Below, in pieces: positions 1 through 6,448 of a DNA stretch of 13,522 nt. A program made the translations under genes and the position numbers. Every line of letters starts with the position of its first letter. Position 1 is the stretch's first letter. Source of the stretch: Candidatus Opitulatrix cubana (GTDB lineage Bacteria; Actinomycetota; Actinomycetes; Actinomycetales; Bifidobacteriaceae); contig JAITBJ010000021.1 in NCBI GenBank assembly GCA_031283665.1, positions 1 to 13,522 on the forward strand, in the 5' to 3' direction. Under the pieces are notes generated by a model that was given only the letters and a program-made list of their open reading frames with translations, had not been told where the DNA came from and did not search any database.

Positions 1-749
1 AACTTCCAGATAATGCAAAATCTATAGTTTTTTCTGCGCATGGCGTAAGTCGTGAAATTATGAAAGCAGCTGAAAAAAAGAATCTCAGAATAATAGATGC
101 TACATGTCCATTAGTGGATTTAGTACATAGACGAATAAAATCTTTATCTGAAAAAGGTTATACTATTTTATTAATAGGGCATATAGGTCATGATGAGGTG
201 ATTGGTTCAATGGGTTGGTTTTCACCTAATAACGACAAGTCTGGTCAAAATATAACAATTATAGATAGTATAGAAACTGCAAAAAGCGTTGAACTAGAAA
301 ACAGCGAAAAACTTGCATGGGTTTCTCAAACTACTTTGAGCGTGGATGATACTAATGAAATTGTAAAAATTTTAAAAGAGCGTTTTTCAAATCTTGAAAG
401 CCCAAAAAACTCTTTTATATGTTATGCTACTCAAAATAGACAAGCAGCTGTAAAAGAATTAATAAAGAGCGTTAATTCAATGATTATTATAGGATCAAAA
501 AACTCATCAAATACGAATAGATTATATGAAATAGCAGCTCAAAAAGTACCAACATACCAAATAGATAATGCTAGTCAATTAACAAAAAATATGATAAGTG
601 AAAAAACCGGCATTAGTGCTGGAGCATCTGTTCCTGATATTTTAGTGAAAGAAATTGTTGAAAAAATAAAAAAAATGGTTACTGTCACAAATGTTATTGA
701 GCAAAAAGGTGTAAAAGAAGAGTTGAAATTTAAACCAGTTCAGTTATAA
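1..749 (+). CDS. ispH: 4-hydroxy-3-methylbut-2-enyl diphosphate reductase IspH, 5' end missing
   Basis: IspH (LytB) is the iron-sulfur enzyme of the last MEP-pathway step, reducing HMBPP to IPP and DMAPP in the cytoplasm. The frame is open from position 3 to the TAA at 747-749, so the start lies outside the window. Family motifs seen in order are FSAHGVS (His codon at 39), DATCP with a cluster-ligand Cys at 105-107, GHIGHDEV with the conserved His and Glu, VSQTTLSVDDT, CYATQNRQ with another ligand Cys at 420-422, GSKNSSNTNRL in the substrate pocket, and SAGASVPD near the C terminus. The first ligand Cys should be in the missing N-terminal part, roughly 80 residues by comparison with the E. 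coli enzyme. The first in-window ATG (60) is internal, because the SAHGVS motif precedes it. It is followed 40 bases later by groES on the same strand. Its product feeds polyprenyl carriers of the kind used by the mannosyltransferases in this window. Confidence 0.96.
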   Translation, partial: LPDNAKSIVFSAHGVSREIMKAAEKKNLRIIDATCPLVDLVHRRIKSLSEKGYTILLIGHIGHDEVIGSMGWFSPNNDKSGQNITIIDSIETAKSVELENSEKLAWVSQTTLSVDDTNEIVKILKERFSNLESPKNSFICYATQNRQAAVKELIKSVNSMIIIGSKNSSNTNRLYEIAAQKVPTYQIDNASQLTKNMISEKTGISAGASVPDILVKEIVEKIKKMVTVTNVIEQKGVKEELKFKPVQL

Positions 750-750
750 T
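723..750 (+). promoter_or_regulatory. Promoter for groES inside the end of ispH
   Basis: TTGAAA at 723-728, a 16-base spacer, then a perfect TATAAT at 745-750 that overlaps the ispH stop codon. This is close to the sigma-70/sigma-A consensus. It predicts a start near 757 and a leader of about 33 bases carrying the AAAAGGAG ribosome site at 777-784. No CIRCE or HAIR-type heat-shock operator is visible around it. Confidence 0.6.
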
Positions 751-789
751 GTTAATAGGGACATTTTTAAATAGATAAAAGGAGATTTT

Positions 790-1071
790 ATGAATATCAA
801 ACCATTAGAAGATAGAGTAGTAATCGAAGTAGGGGAGGAGAAAAAGGAAATAAAAGGCTTCGTGATCCCCGATGAGGCTAAAGAAAAACCGCAAGAGGGC
901 AAAGTGGTAGCCGTAGGACCTGGTAGAACGCTTGAAAATGGTGCTATAGCTCCAATGGCTGTGAAAATTGGCACAAGAGTGATATATTCAAAATACTCTG
1001 GCACAGAGATTAAATATGATGGAGTAGACTATTTAATTATTTCTGCAAAAGATATTTTAGCAACTATTTAG
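790..1071 (+). CDS. groES: Co-chaperonin GroES
   Basis: 93 residues, the usual length of the 10-kDa chaperonin lid that caps the GroEL folding chamber in the cytoplasm. The N-terminal IKPLEDRVVIE, the central IPDEAKEKPQEGKVVAVGPG (end of the mobile loop and following strand) and the terminal YSKYSGTEIKYDG...YLIISAKDILA are the family pattern. The ATG at 790 has a strong AAAAGGAG ribosome site ending 5 bases upstream. groEL does not follow: the next gene is convergent and its stop overlaps the last 8 bases of groES. Separate groES and groEL loci are known in several Actinomycetota. A near-consensus promoter in the end of ispH suggests it can be transcribed independently, with read-through from ispH also possible. 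No terminator is visible after the stop. Confidence 0.97.
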   Translation: MNIKPLEDRVVIEVGEEKKEIKGFVIPDEAKEKPQEGKVVAVGPGRTLENGAIAPMAVKIGTRVIYSKYSGTEIKYDGVDYLIISAKDILATI

Positions 1072-2419
1072 ACACTTTACTATCTTTAGGCACTTTACTG
1101 CCAAGTTTATATAGATTATAAATAACTACTATAAATAACGCTATAACAAGGCAATTTCTTATTGCTAAACATAATATACCTAAATAATGATATGGATCAT
1201 AATTTATTATATATTTATAAACACCAGGAAATATCATTTGTGTAAATAATGCTACAAAAAATCCTAAAATACAGGTTATTTTCCACTGTTTTTTATATTC
1301 TGTAGACAAAGCATAAGCAAGTGTCGGCAAAAGAGCTGTAAAATACTGCGGAGATCCTACTTTATTGAAAACAATAAGTCCTAAAATCACAGCAAGTCCA
1401 CCACTTAAAATTAGTTGTGTTTCATCGGCTTTTCTAGCTCTAAACACTAAAAATAATATAATAGCAGTTGCCAAAACTAATATATAATTCAAGATTTGAG
1501 CTATAAAATCGCACACAGGAGAAATTATTTCATTAGTATAAATAGTATTATTATATATTATATTATGTGCCCCTGTAAAAAGCTCTGAAACCATAGATGG
1601 TGTGGCTGCTACAGATTCTATTTGTAGATTTCTACTAGATTGCCCTTGCAAAAAACTCAAAGGGTAAAAATGATTTTGACATGCAAACATTAATAATAAT
1701 ATAGGCGCTGATACTATACAAGCTGGTAAAATGACATTTTTCACTTTCTTTTTTGTAGCAAAGAATAAAGGAGTGAAATTAGCGCCTACAAACACTTTTG
1801 TCCATGCAGCGGCGGTGAAAAATGCTGAAGTGGCTTTTTCACTGTTTTTCAAAGCTATAAAACCGTAAAGTCCTAAAACAGCAGCCATACAATCTATACG
1901 AGATGAAAATACTCCTCCCATTGCCAGCATATAAAATAATGCATAATAGCAAGAGCCATAACCTAAATGGAATATATCTGTAAAACTATTGGAGATTTTA
2001 GACTTTGAAGACTTATCAACTTGCTCCCAAAGCAGTTTTAACCCAAATCCCCATAAAAACATCATCAAGAAATACCAAATAATTTTGAAAAGAAATAAGT
2101 TTTGATACGAAAAAATACCTGCAAACAGCATAGGAATAAACGCATACGGTGGATATACACTTGGCTCATGCAAAATAGGCCATACACCAAATTGAGTACC
2201 TCTATCTATCCAGTAGTGGTAGAGTGATAAATCCCCAGATGGAGGAGGTTCATTATAATTAATTGGTTCGTTAGTAAAATATAAATAAATCTGAACAATT
2301 GCAAAAAGCACCCAAAAAGTTTTATACCTATTTCTGCAGCATAGGGTATAAGCCTTTTTCAGCATATTATATAAAGGATTAAGAAATCTGACATAATATC
2401 CCTTATCGGCTAAACGCAT
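1064..2419 (-). CDS. GT-C membrane glycosyltransferase, GT87 (DUF2029)-like, probably a polyprenyl-phosphate-mannose-dependent mannosyltransferase
   Basis: 451 residues with about ten hydrophobic segments, the first at residues 35-48. The first outer loop contains GDLSLYHYW (Asp63), in the position of the GT-C catalytic acid, and then VYPPYAFIP (residues 88-96), a proline-rich motif typical of GT87/DUF2029 proteins such as mycobacterial PimE. Those enzymes transfer mannose from polyprenyl-phosphate-mannose to lipid or glycan acceptors on the outer membrane face. The gene is 12 bases after rbpA and two genes after the donor-sugar synthase, which supports a mannose donor. The acceptor cannot be read from the sequence. 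The chosen ATG at 2419 has only a weak GAGG about 17 bases upstream; the ATG at codon 19 is an alternative. The stop overlaps the end of convergent groES. The last codons contain a short imprecise duplication (CACTTTACT at 1073 and 1091). Confidence 0.68.
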   Translation of the reverse strand: MRLADKGYYVRFLNPLYNMLKKAYTLCCRNRYKTFWVLFAIVQIYLYFTNEPINYNEPPPSGDLSLYHYWIDRGTQFGVWPILHEPSVYPPYAFIPMLFAGIFSYQNLFLFKIIWYFLMMFLWGFGLKLLWEQVDKSSKSKISNSFTDIFHLGYGSCYYALFYMLAMGGVFSSRIDCMAAVLGLYGFIALKNSEKATSAFFTAAAWTKVFVGANFTPLFFATKKKVKNVILPACIVSAPILLLMFACQNHFYPLSFLQGQSSRNLQIESVAATPSMVSELFTGAHNIIYNNTIYTNEIISPVCDFIAQILNYILVLATAIILFLVFRARKADETQLILSGGLAVILGLIVFNKVGSPQYFTALLPTLAYALSTEYKKQWKITCILGFFVALFTQMIFPGVYKYIINYDPYHYLGILCLAIRNCLVIALFIVVIYNLYKLGSKVPKDSKVSK

Positions 2420-2431
2420 AAAACTTTTAGT

Positions 2432-2779
2432 TTATAAACCTCTATGAATTTTGCCGCTCTCAAGCATTTTTAGTCTCTCATCAAGATTTTTCTGTAAATC
2501 TTCCATAGAGCGTCTATCTGTTAACATTTCCCAATGAGTTTTAGATCTACTTGCTTTTTTAGGCGTTTTATATGGTGTGTTTCCTCTAACATGTGCTATT
2601 TTTCCACATCTGCATTCCCAAACTGGTGGAACTTCTGCTTCCGAAGAAAATGGCAAAATTGTTATATGTTTATTCGGGCAAATATATGTCACTTCATAGC
2701 GCTCAGCAAAGTTTATAGCATCATCTGTTTCTAAACTTCTTCCGCCTATTGCAAGACCTTTAAAAGAACTATCAGCCAT
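2432..2779 (-). CDS. rbpA: RNA polymerase-binding protein RbpA
   Basis: 115 residues. RbpA binds RNA polymerase and the principal sigma factor and stabilises open promoter complexes; it is confined to Actinomycetota. The core domain has a likely zinc site formed by Cys34, His38, Cys56 and Cys58, as in Streptomyces RbpA and unlike the zinc-free mycobacterial form. VPPVWECRCG matches the family. A basic linker (residues 71-81, KTPKKASRSKT) leads into the sigma-interaction domain, HWEMLTDRRSMEDLQ followed by an acidic/basic helix. The start at 2779 has an AAGGAG site lying inside the last codons of the upstream mannose-synthase gene, whose stop is only 2 bases away, so translation is probably coupled. 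The Lnt, mannose-synthase, RbpA order is the actinobacterial one (Rv2051c-Rv2050 in M. tuberculosis). Confidence 0.95.
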   Translation of the reverse strand: MADSSFKGLAIGGRSLETDDAINFAERYEVTYICPNKHITILPFSSEAEVPPVWECRCGKIAHVRGNTPYKTPKKASRSKTHWEMLTDRRSMEDLQKNLDERLKMLESGKIHRGL

Positions 2780-2781
2780 AT

Positions 2782-3540
2782 TTATTCTCCTTTTCCGTAA
2801 AACAAGTGTTTTAATTGAATTAATCTATGTTTTATACCAACTTTTGTAGTAGATAATAAAGCCTCCACTACTATATCGTTGCTCATTTTTGACTCCCCTA
2901 ATTCACGTTCTACAAAAACTATAGGCACTTCAACAATTTTGCCACCACGATAAGCCAATTTAGCAGTATTATCTATTTGAAATCCAAAACCTTTAACATC
3001 TATTGTATCTAAATTAATATATTTTTCAAATACGCGCTTTCTATAAGCTCTAAATCCTGCAGTAATATCATGCACATTTAGTCCCATAATTAATTTAGAC
3101 CATAATGAACCGCTTTTAGATAAAGCAATACGAGCTGCAGGCCAGTTTTTAGTTTCGCCACCGTCTACCCATCTGCTTCCTATTACTAAATCTACATCAG
3201 GGTCGTTTTCTATCACATTTAGCAACTTTGGCAAATCTTCTGGTCTGTGAGATCCGTCAACATCCATTTGTATTAAAATATCAAAACCGTTATCTATTCC
3301 CCACCGAAATGCTTCAACATATGCAGCACCTAATCCCTCTTTACTTTTTCTATGCAAAACATTTACTTTTTTATCAACTTTAGCTATTTTATCAGCTATT
3401 TTGCCTGTGCCATCAGGGCTATTATCATCAACTATTAAAATAGATGTGTTTTTATCTAAATACTTTTCTATTTGCTCATAAATGACAGGTAAAGCTTCGG
3501 CTTCATTGAATGTTGGAAATATAATTAGTTTTTTCTCCAT
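2782..3540 (-). CDS. ppm1: Polyprenol monophosphomannose synthase (GT2, DPM1-like)
   Basis: 252 residues, a stand-alone cytoplasmic GT2 domain. It transfers mannose from GDP-mannose to polyprenyl phosphate, giving the donor for GT-C mannosyltransferases. Motifs seen are FPTFNE (8-13), VDDNSPDGTG (37-46), the metal-binding MDVDGSH (Asp93, Asp95), GSRWVDGGE, TAGFRAYRK and ERELGESKM near the end. All are standard for the dolichol/polyprenol-phosphate-mannose synthase family. There is no C-terminal membrane segment. In M. tuberculosis this domain is fused to Lnt; here it is separate, 39 bases after lnt. The ATG at 3540 has no Shine-Dalgarno sequence. A TAAACT box (3552-3547) lies exactly 6 bases upstream of the ATG, so a leaderless message from an internal promoter is possible. 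Close relatives that use glucose exist, but the gene order favours mannose. Confidence 0.92.
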   Translation of the reverse strand: MEKKLIIFPTFNEAEALPVIYEQIEKYLDKNTSILIVDDNSPDGTGKIADKIAKVDKKVNVLHRKSKEGLGAAYVEAFRWGIDNGFDILIQMDVDGSHRPEDLPKLLNVIENDPDVDLVIGSRWVDGGETKNWPAARIALSKSGSLWSKLIMGLNVHDITAGFRAYRKRVFEKYINLDTIDVKGFGFQIDNTAKLAYRGGKIVEVPIVFVERELGESKMSNDIVVEALLSTTKVGIKHRLIQLKHLFYGKGE

Positions 3541-3546
3541 ATATAA

Positions 3547-3552
3547 AGTTTA
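3547..3552 (-). promoter_or_regulatory. Possible -10 box for a leaderless ppm1 transcript
   Basis: TAAACT on the minus strand, exactly 6 bases before the ppm1 ATG, at a gene with no Shine-Dalgarno sequence. No good -35 is seen; AGGTGA sits 17 bases upstream. This is inferred from spacing alone. Confidence 0.3.
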
Positions 3553-3556
3553 CACT

Positions 3557-3577
3557 AAAAAGGTGTTTTTCACCTCT
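3557..3577 (-). terminator. Weak hairpin followed by T run between lnt and ppm1
   Basis: On the minus strand AGGTG-AAAAA-CACCT (3575-3561) forms a 5-bp stem, extendable to 7 with one G-T and one A-T pair. It is followed by TTTT. It lies just after the lnt stop and before the SD-less ppm1 start. The stem is short, so partial termination or attenuation is more likely than a full stop. Confidence 0.35.
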
Positions 3578-3579
3578 AT

Positions 3580-5145
3580 CTATTTTTTCTTTTTTGCAAA
3601 AGAAAAAATAGTACCTAAAATAAATAGACCACCTGATAAAATATAACAAACACCTACAATCCAAGGTTCTATTTCTAAATGAGGAGGAATAGTGTTATTT
3701 AGAGGCAATGCGGCAATGAAATGAGCATTTGTGTAAAGCGATGTTTTATTAGCAATTTCGCCTAATGGATCAATTGTGGCAGAAATGCCATTAGTAGAAA
3801 GCTCAATTGTGCTCCTTTTGTTTTCAATAGAGCGAAATTGCGCTATTTGAAGCTGCTGAGCAGATTCAGATGATGGTCCAAAATTAGAGTCGTTTGATGG
3901 AAAGAAAAATATATTAGCACTGTTCTTTACTGATTTATCTATAAGCTGAGAATCAGCTACCTCAAAACATATTCTAACTCCTATATTTGCGTTATCAAGT
4001 TTTATAACATTATCATTTTTGCCAGGGTAAATGTCTGTAATTAAATCTGTATGCTGCTTATCTAAAAACGCAAAAAAATCTCTTGCAGGTATAAACTCAC
4101 CAAAAGGTAAAATGTGTTGTTTATCATACTGCCCCACTATCCCCTTTTCGGGAGCAATTACGAAAACGCTGTTGAACTTCTTTTTTACACCATTTTCTGA
4201 TTTGAAAGTAGGACCTCCGATAATAAAGGGTTTACCTACTCTATCTACTAATTTATATAAACGGCTTAAATCTTTTTGATTAGCGCTATTTAAAGGGTCA
4301 AACTCTATAGAAGATTCTGGCCAAAACACAGCTTGAATCTGAGCCTGCTTTGATTTATATTCAGCAGTTTCTAACATTTTTTCAGTTTCTGTTATATGAT
4401 TTTCAAAAGCTAATGTATCAGCTTCACTCGTATCACCAGATGGATGATATTTTATATTGCCTTGAACTGCTGCAAATGTGAAACTATTTTTATTCTGATC
4501 ATTTTCATTCTGCAAATTGTCAAAGGCGTAAAATATATTTCCTGAAAAATATATAATTACAAGTAAAACAGCACAACTAATTGTTTTTATAGGTCGCAAA
4601 GTGATAATAAAACTAAATAATCTATACAAATATACACTAAAAAACACAATTACTATAACAACGCCAGACTGCCCTATAAAATATGAAAGTTTACCTATTG
4701 GAGAAGCGCTTTGAGAATACGCAACACTACCCCACGGAAAGCCTCCTAGCGGCAAAATTCCTCTAAGCTGCTCAAAAGCAGTATATAAAGCTGCAAATGC
4801 TATAGCGTTTATAAACGGATTTTTTCTAACTATAAAAAATCTTTTTGAAATAGACCAGCAAGCACCAAAGCTAGCAAAAAATAAACTCTCCATTATAGAG
4901 ACTAATGCTGTTCCTAATGGATTTAATGCATAATTTATAAATGATAGAGAAACAAGAAAAAATCCTAAGCCGAAGCAAAATCCATATATAGCTGACTTCC
5001 AAATAGAACTTTTTTTTAGAATAAAGTATAAAACTGCTAGCGTTATCGGTGCTAAAATATATAGAGATAAATCTGGAAATGCCGCTGAAAATATAATGCC
5101 ATCAACTAAAGATAATAATATATTAAACAAAAATGGCAAAACCAT
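3580..5145 (-). CDS. lnt: Apolipoprotein N-acyltransferase
   Basis: 521 residues, normal for Lnt, which moves an acyl chain from phospholipid to the N-terminal Cys of diacylated lipoproteins. The N-terminal half is a bundle of membrane helices (to about residue 205) with the family signature EQLRGILPLGGFPWGS (125-140). A nitrilase-fold domain (about 222-480) follows, and a final helix at about 495-515. The catalytic triad is visible: Glu277 in FWPESS, Lys342 in YDKQHILPFGEF and Cys393 in GVRICFE. Lnt occurs in some Actinomycetota as well as Proteobacteria. The ATG directly follows the TAA of the lipid kinase gene with no gap and has no clear ribosome site, so translational coupling is likely. 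Substrate lipoproteins are not encoded in the window. Confidence 0.95.
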   Translation of the reverse strand: MVLPFLFNILLSLVDGIIFSAAFPDLSLYILAPITLAVLYFILKKSSIWKSAIYGFCFGLGFFLVSLSFINYALNPLGTALVSIMESLFFASFGACWSISKRFFIVRKNPFINAIAFAALYTAFEQLRGILPLGGFPWGSVAYSQSASPIGKLSYFIGQSGVVIVIVFFSVYLYRLFSFIITLRPIKTISCAVLLVIIYFSGNIFYAFDNLQNENDQNKNSFTFAAVQGNIKYHPSGDTSEADTLAFENHITETEKMLETAEYKSKQAQIQAVFWPESSIEFDPLNSANQKDLSRLYKLVDRVGKPFIIGGPTFKSENGVKKKFNSVFVIAPEKGIVGQYDKQHILPFGEFIPARDFFAFLDKQHTDLITDIYPGKNDNVIKLDNANIGVRICFEVADSQLIDKSVKNSANIFFFPSNDSNFGPSSESAQQLQIAQFRSIENKRSTIELSTNGISATIDPLGEIANKTSLYTNAHFIAALPLNNTIPPHLEIEPWIVGVCYILSGGLFILGTIFSFAKKKK

Positions 5146-6108
5146 TTATTGAAATTTTTCCAAAACTTTTGGAGGCATAATTATATTAAGTGCTTTAGGT
5201 ATTACGCTTACCTCAAGCGGCACATTTCCAACTTTTTCTCCATCAGCTAAAATATCAGGCGGAGTGGAACCCAAACCAGAAGCCTCAATAATTATTTTGT
5301 CTGATCTAAGAGTGGTAACAGCCCTATTACTTGGTTTTATACCAATCATAGCTTTAGAAAAAACACTTATAGCCTTTAAAACATTTACTCCCGATGAATA
5401 AATAATATCAAATAAACCGTCTTGCGGATTAGCATCATGTGCTATTTTTATACCGTTTCCATAATATGAAGTATTACAAACAGAAAGAAGCTCTAAATCT
5501 TTTTCTATAACTTCATTATTTACTGTCAATTTATAACCATAATGAGCAAGTTTTGATAAATGATAATACGATGCTGATAAATATCTAATTGTAGAAGATG
5601 GTATAGGTGATAAATTAGCCGTGTTAGATATTGCAGCATCCACTCCTCCACATAATATAGATACAAAGTATTTATTTTTTACTTCCTGACCTTTATTTAG
5701 AGGTTTAGCCTGTCCTACATCTATTTTAAAATACGATTTATTCAAAATGCCAGATGCTATACCATTAGCAACCACTTCTGGCTGATTTACTGGGATTTTT
5801 AATGAACGCACAAAATCGTTTCCCGATCCTGCAGGCACTATTCCAAGCGGCACCTGGGAGCCTACAAGCAAGTTCACGCCCATAGAAACCATACCGTCTC
5901 CACCTACAACTATAAGAGCTTCTAGCCCTCTGTCAATTGCTTTTTTAGCTAACTGCTTTGATTGGTCAAAAGTTTCTCCGGTCAAGTCTATAATATCAAA
6001 TCCTTTTTCGCCTAGTCGTTTATTGAGAAGCTTTATAACTGTTCTGCCATATATCACAGCTTGACCGCGGTTAGCAGTAGGATTTACTATTACACCTATT
6101 TCTTTCAT
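5146..6108 (-). CDS. Diacylglycerol kinase-family lipid kinase
   Basis: 320 residues from the ATG at 6108. Cytoplasmic or membrane-peripheral kinase of the DAGK_cat/YegS/DgkB family, which phosphorylates diacylglycerol or related lipids with ATP. Near the start is a NPTANRG nucleotide-loop motif (9-15), then VVGGDGMVSMGVN (GGDG 69-72) and GIVPAGSGNDFVRSL (GSGND 94-98), followed by the C-terminal beta-sandwich ending in DILADGEKVG. The start was chosen because GGAG sits 5 bases before ATG 6108; an upstream GTG at 6114 would abut that site. The ATG overlaps the TAA of the preceding small gene by one base (TAATG) and the stop touches the lnt ATG, so it is embedded in an operon. The exact lipid substrate is unknown; diacylglycerol fits the lipoprotein/lipoglycan setting. 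Confidence 0.88.
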   Translation of the reverse strand: MKEIGVIVNPTANRGQAVIYGRTVIKLLNKRLGEKGFDIIDLTGETFDQSKQLAKKAIDRGLEALIVVGGDGMVSMGVNLLVGSQVPLGIVPAGSGNDFVRSLKIPVNQPEVVANGIASGILNKSYFKIDVGQAKPLNKGQEVKNKYFVSILCGGVDAAISNTANLSPIPSSTIRYLSASYYHLSKLAHYGYKLTVNNEVIEKDLELLSVCNTSYYGNGIKIAHDANPQDGLFDIIYSSGVNVLKAISVFSKAMIGIKPSNRAVTTLRSDKIIIEASGLGSTPPDILADGEKVGNVPLEVSVIPKALNIIMPPKVLEKFQ

Positions 6109-6395
6109 TACCACTCCATATATATTTTCTTCAAGCGCTCTTTTTTAAACTTTCTGCTCTTTAGTTTATCTCTTTTATTATTGAATACTGCCTTAGCTAA
6201 ATCCTTTATATTTTGATCAACTGCAGGAGTATAAACTTCTTGCTCTAAATTAGTTGAAAAATCAAATTCGTGTTTTGAAAATGAGTCTGAAAAAGTAAAA
6301 AGTAAATGTTTTGCACTTTTAAACAATTTAATTCCAGCTAGTACCACACAAAATAATGCAGCTAAAATTGCTAAAACTTTTATACCTATAACCAT
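6108..6395 (-). CDS. Small single-helix membrane protein of unknown function
   Basis: 95 residues from the ATG at 6395. I do not recognise the family. Residues 1-25 (VIGIKVLAILAALFCVVLAG core) form one hydrophobic helix. A phenylalanine-rich stretch follows, then a very basic tail (KRDKLKSRKFKKERLKK), so by the positive-inside rule the tail is cytoplasmic. The C terminus runs into the lipid kinase gene with a one-base TAATG overlap, and ettA lies 53 bases upstream, so it belongs to the envelope operon. A TTG at 6410 would add five residues, but neither start has a Shine-Dalgarno sequence. A TATACT box (6407-6402) exactly 6 bases before ATG 6395 suggests leaderless expression. It could anchor or regulate the lipid kinase; that is speculation from position. 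Confidence 0.7.
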   Translation of the reverse strand: MVIGIKVLAILAALFCVVLAGIKLFKSAKHLLFTFSDSFSKHEFDFSTNLEQEVYTPAVDQNIKDLAKAVFNNKRDKLKSRKFKKERLKKIYMEW

Positions 6396-6401
6396 ATTAT
6401 T

Positions 6402-6407
6402 AGTATA
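6402..6407 (-). promoter_or_regulatory. Possible -10 box (TATACT) for a leaderless message
   Basis: TATACT on the minus strand ends 6 bases before the ATG at 6395 of the small membrane protein gene. There is no ribosome site and no convincing -35 at 16-18 bases. The spacing matches known actinobacterial leaderless promoters (TAnnnT, about 6-7 bases, start codon). Confidence 0.35.
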
Positions 6408-6448
6408 CAATAAATTACTTTATTTCATACGCAATTATAATTTATATA

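Noticed and set aside
750..789. CIRCE or HAIR heat-shock operator before groES
   Set aside because: No TTAGCACTC/GAGTGCTAA or CTTGAGT/ACTCAAG arrangement is present, only a promoter and a ribosome site.
744..1004. Open frame on the minus strand across groES
   Set aside because: It lies antisense to a clear groES gene, has no ribosome site and no recognisable family; its composition is that of a mirrored coding frame.
1073..1099. Direct repeat CACTTTACT at the end of the GT87-like gene
   Set aside because: Two copies of 9 bases in coding sequence for a low-complexity Lys/Ser tail; too short to be a mobile-element or attachment-site signal.
6109..6114. GTG at 6114 as start of the lipid kinase
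   Set aside because: The GGAG ribosome site is one base from that GTG but 5 bases from ATG 6108, and the family motif starts right after ATG 6108.
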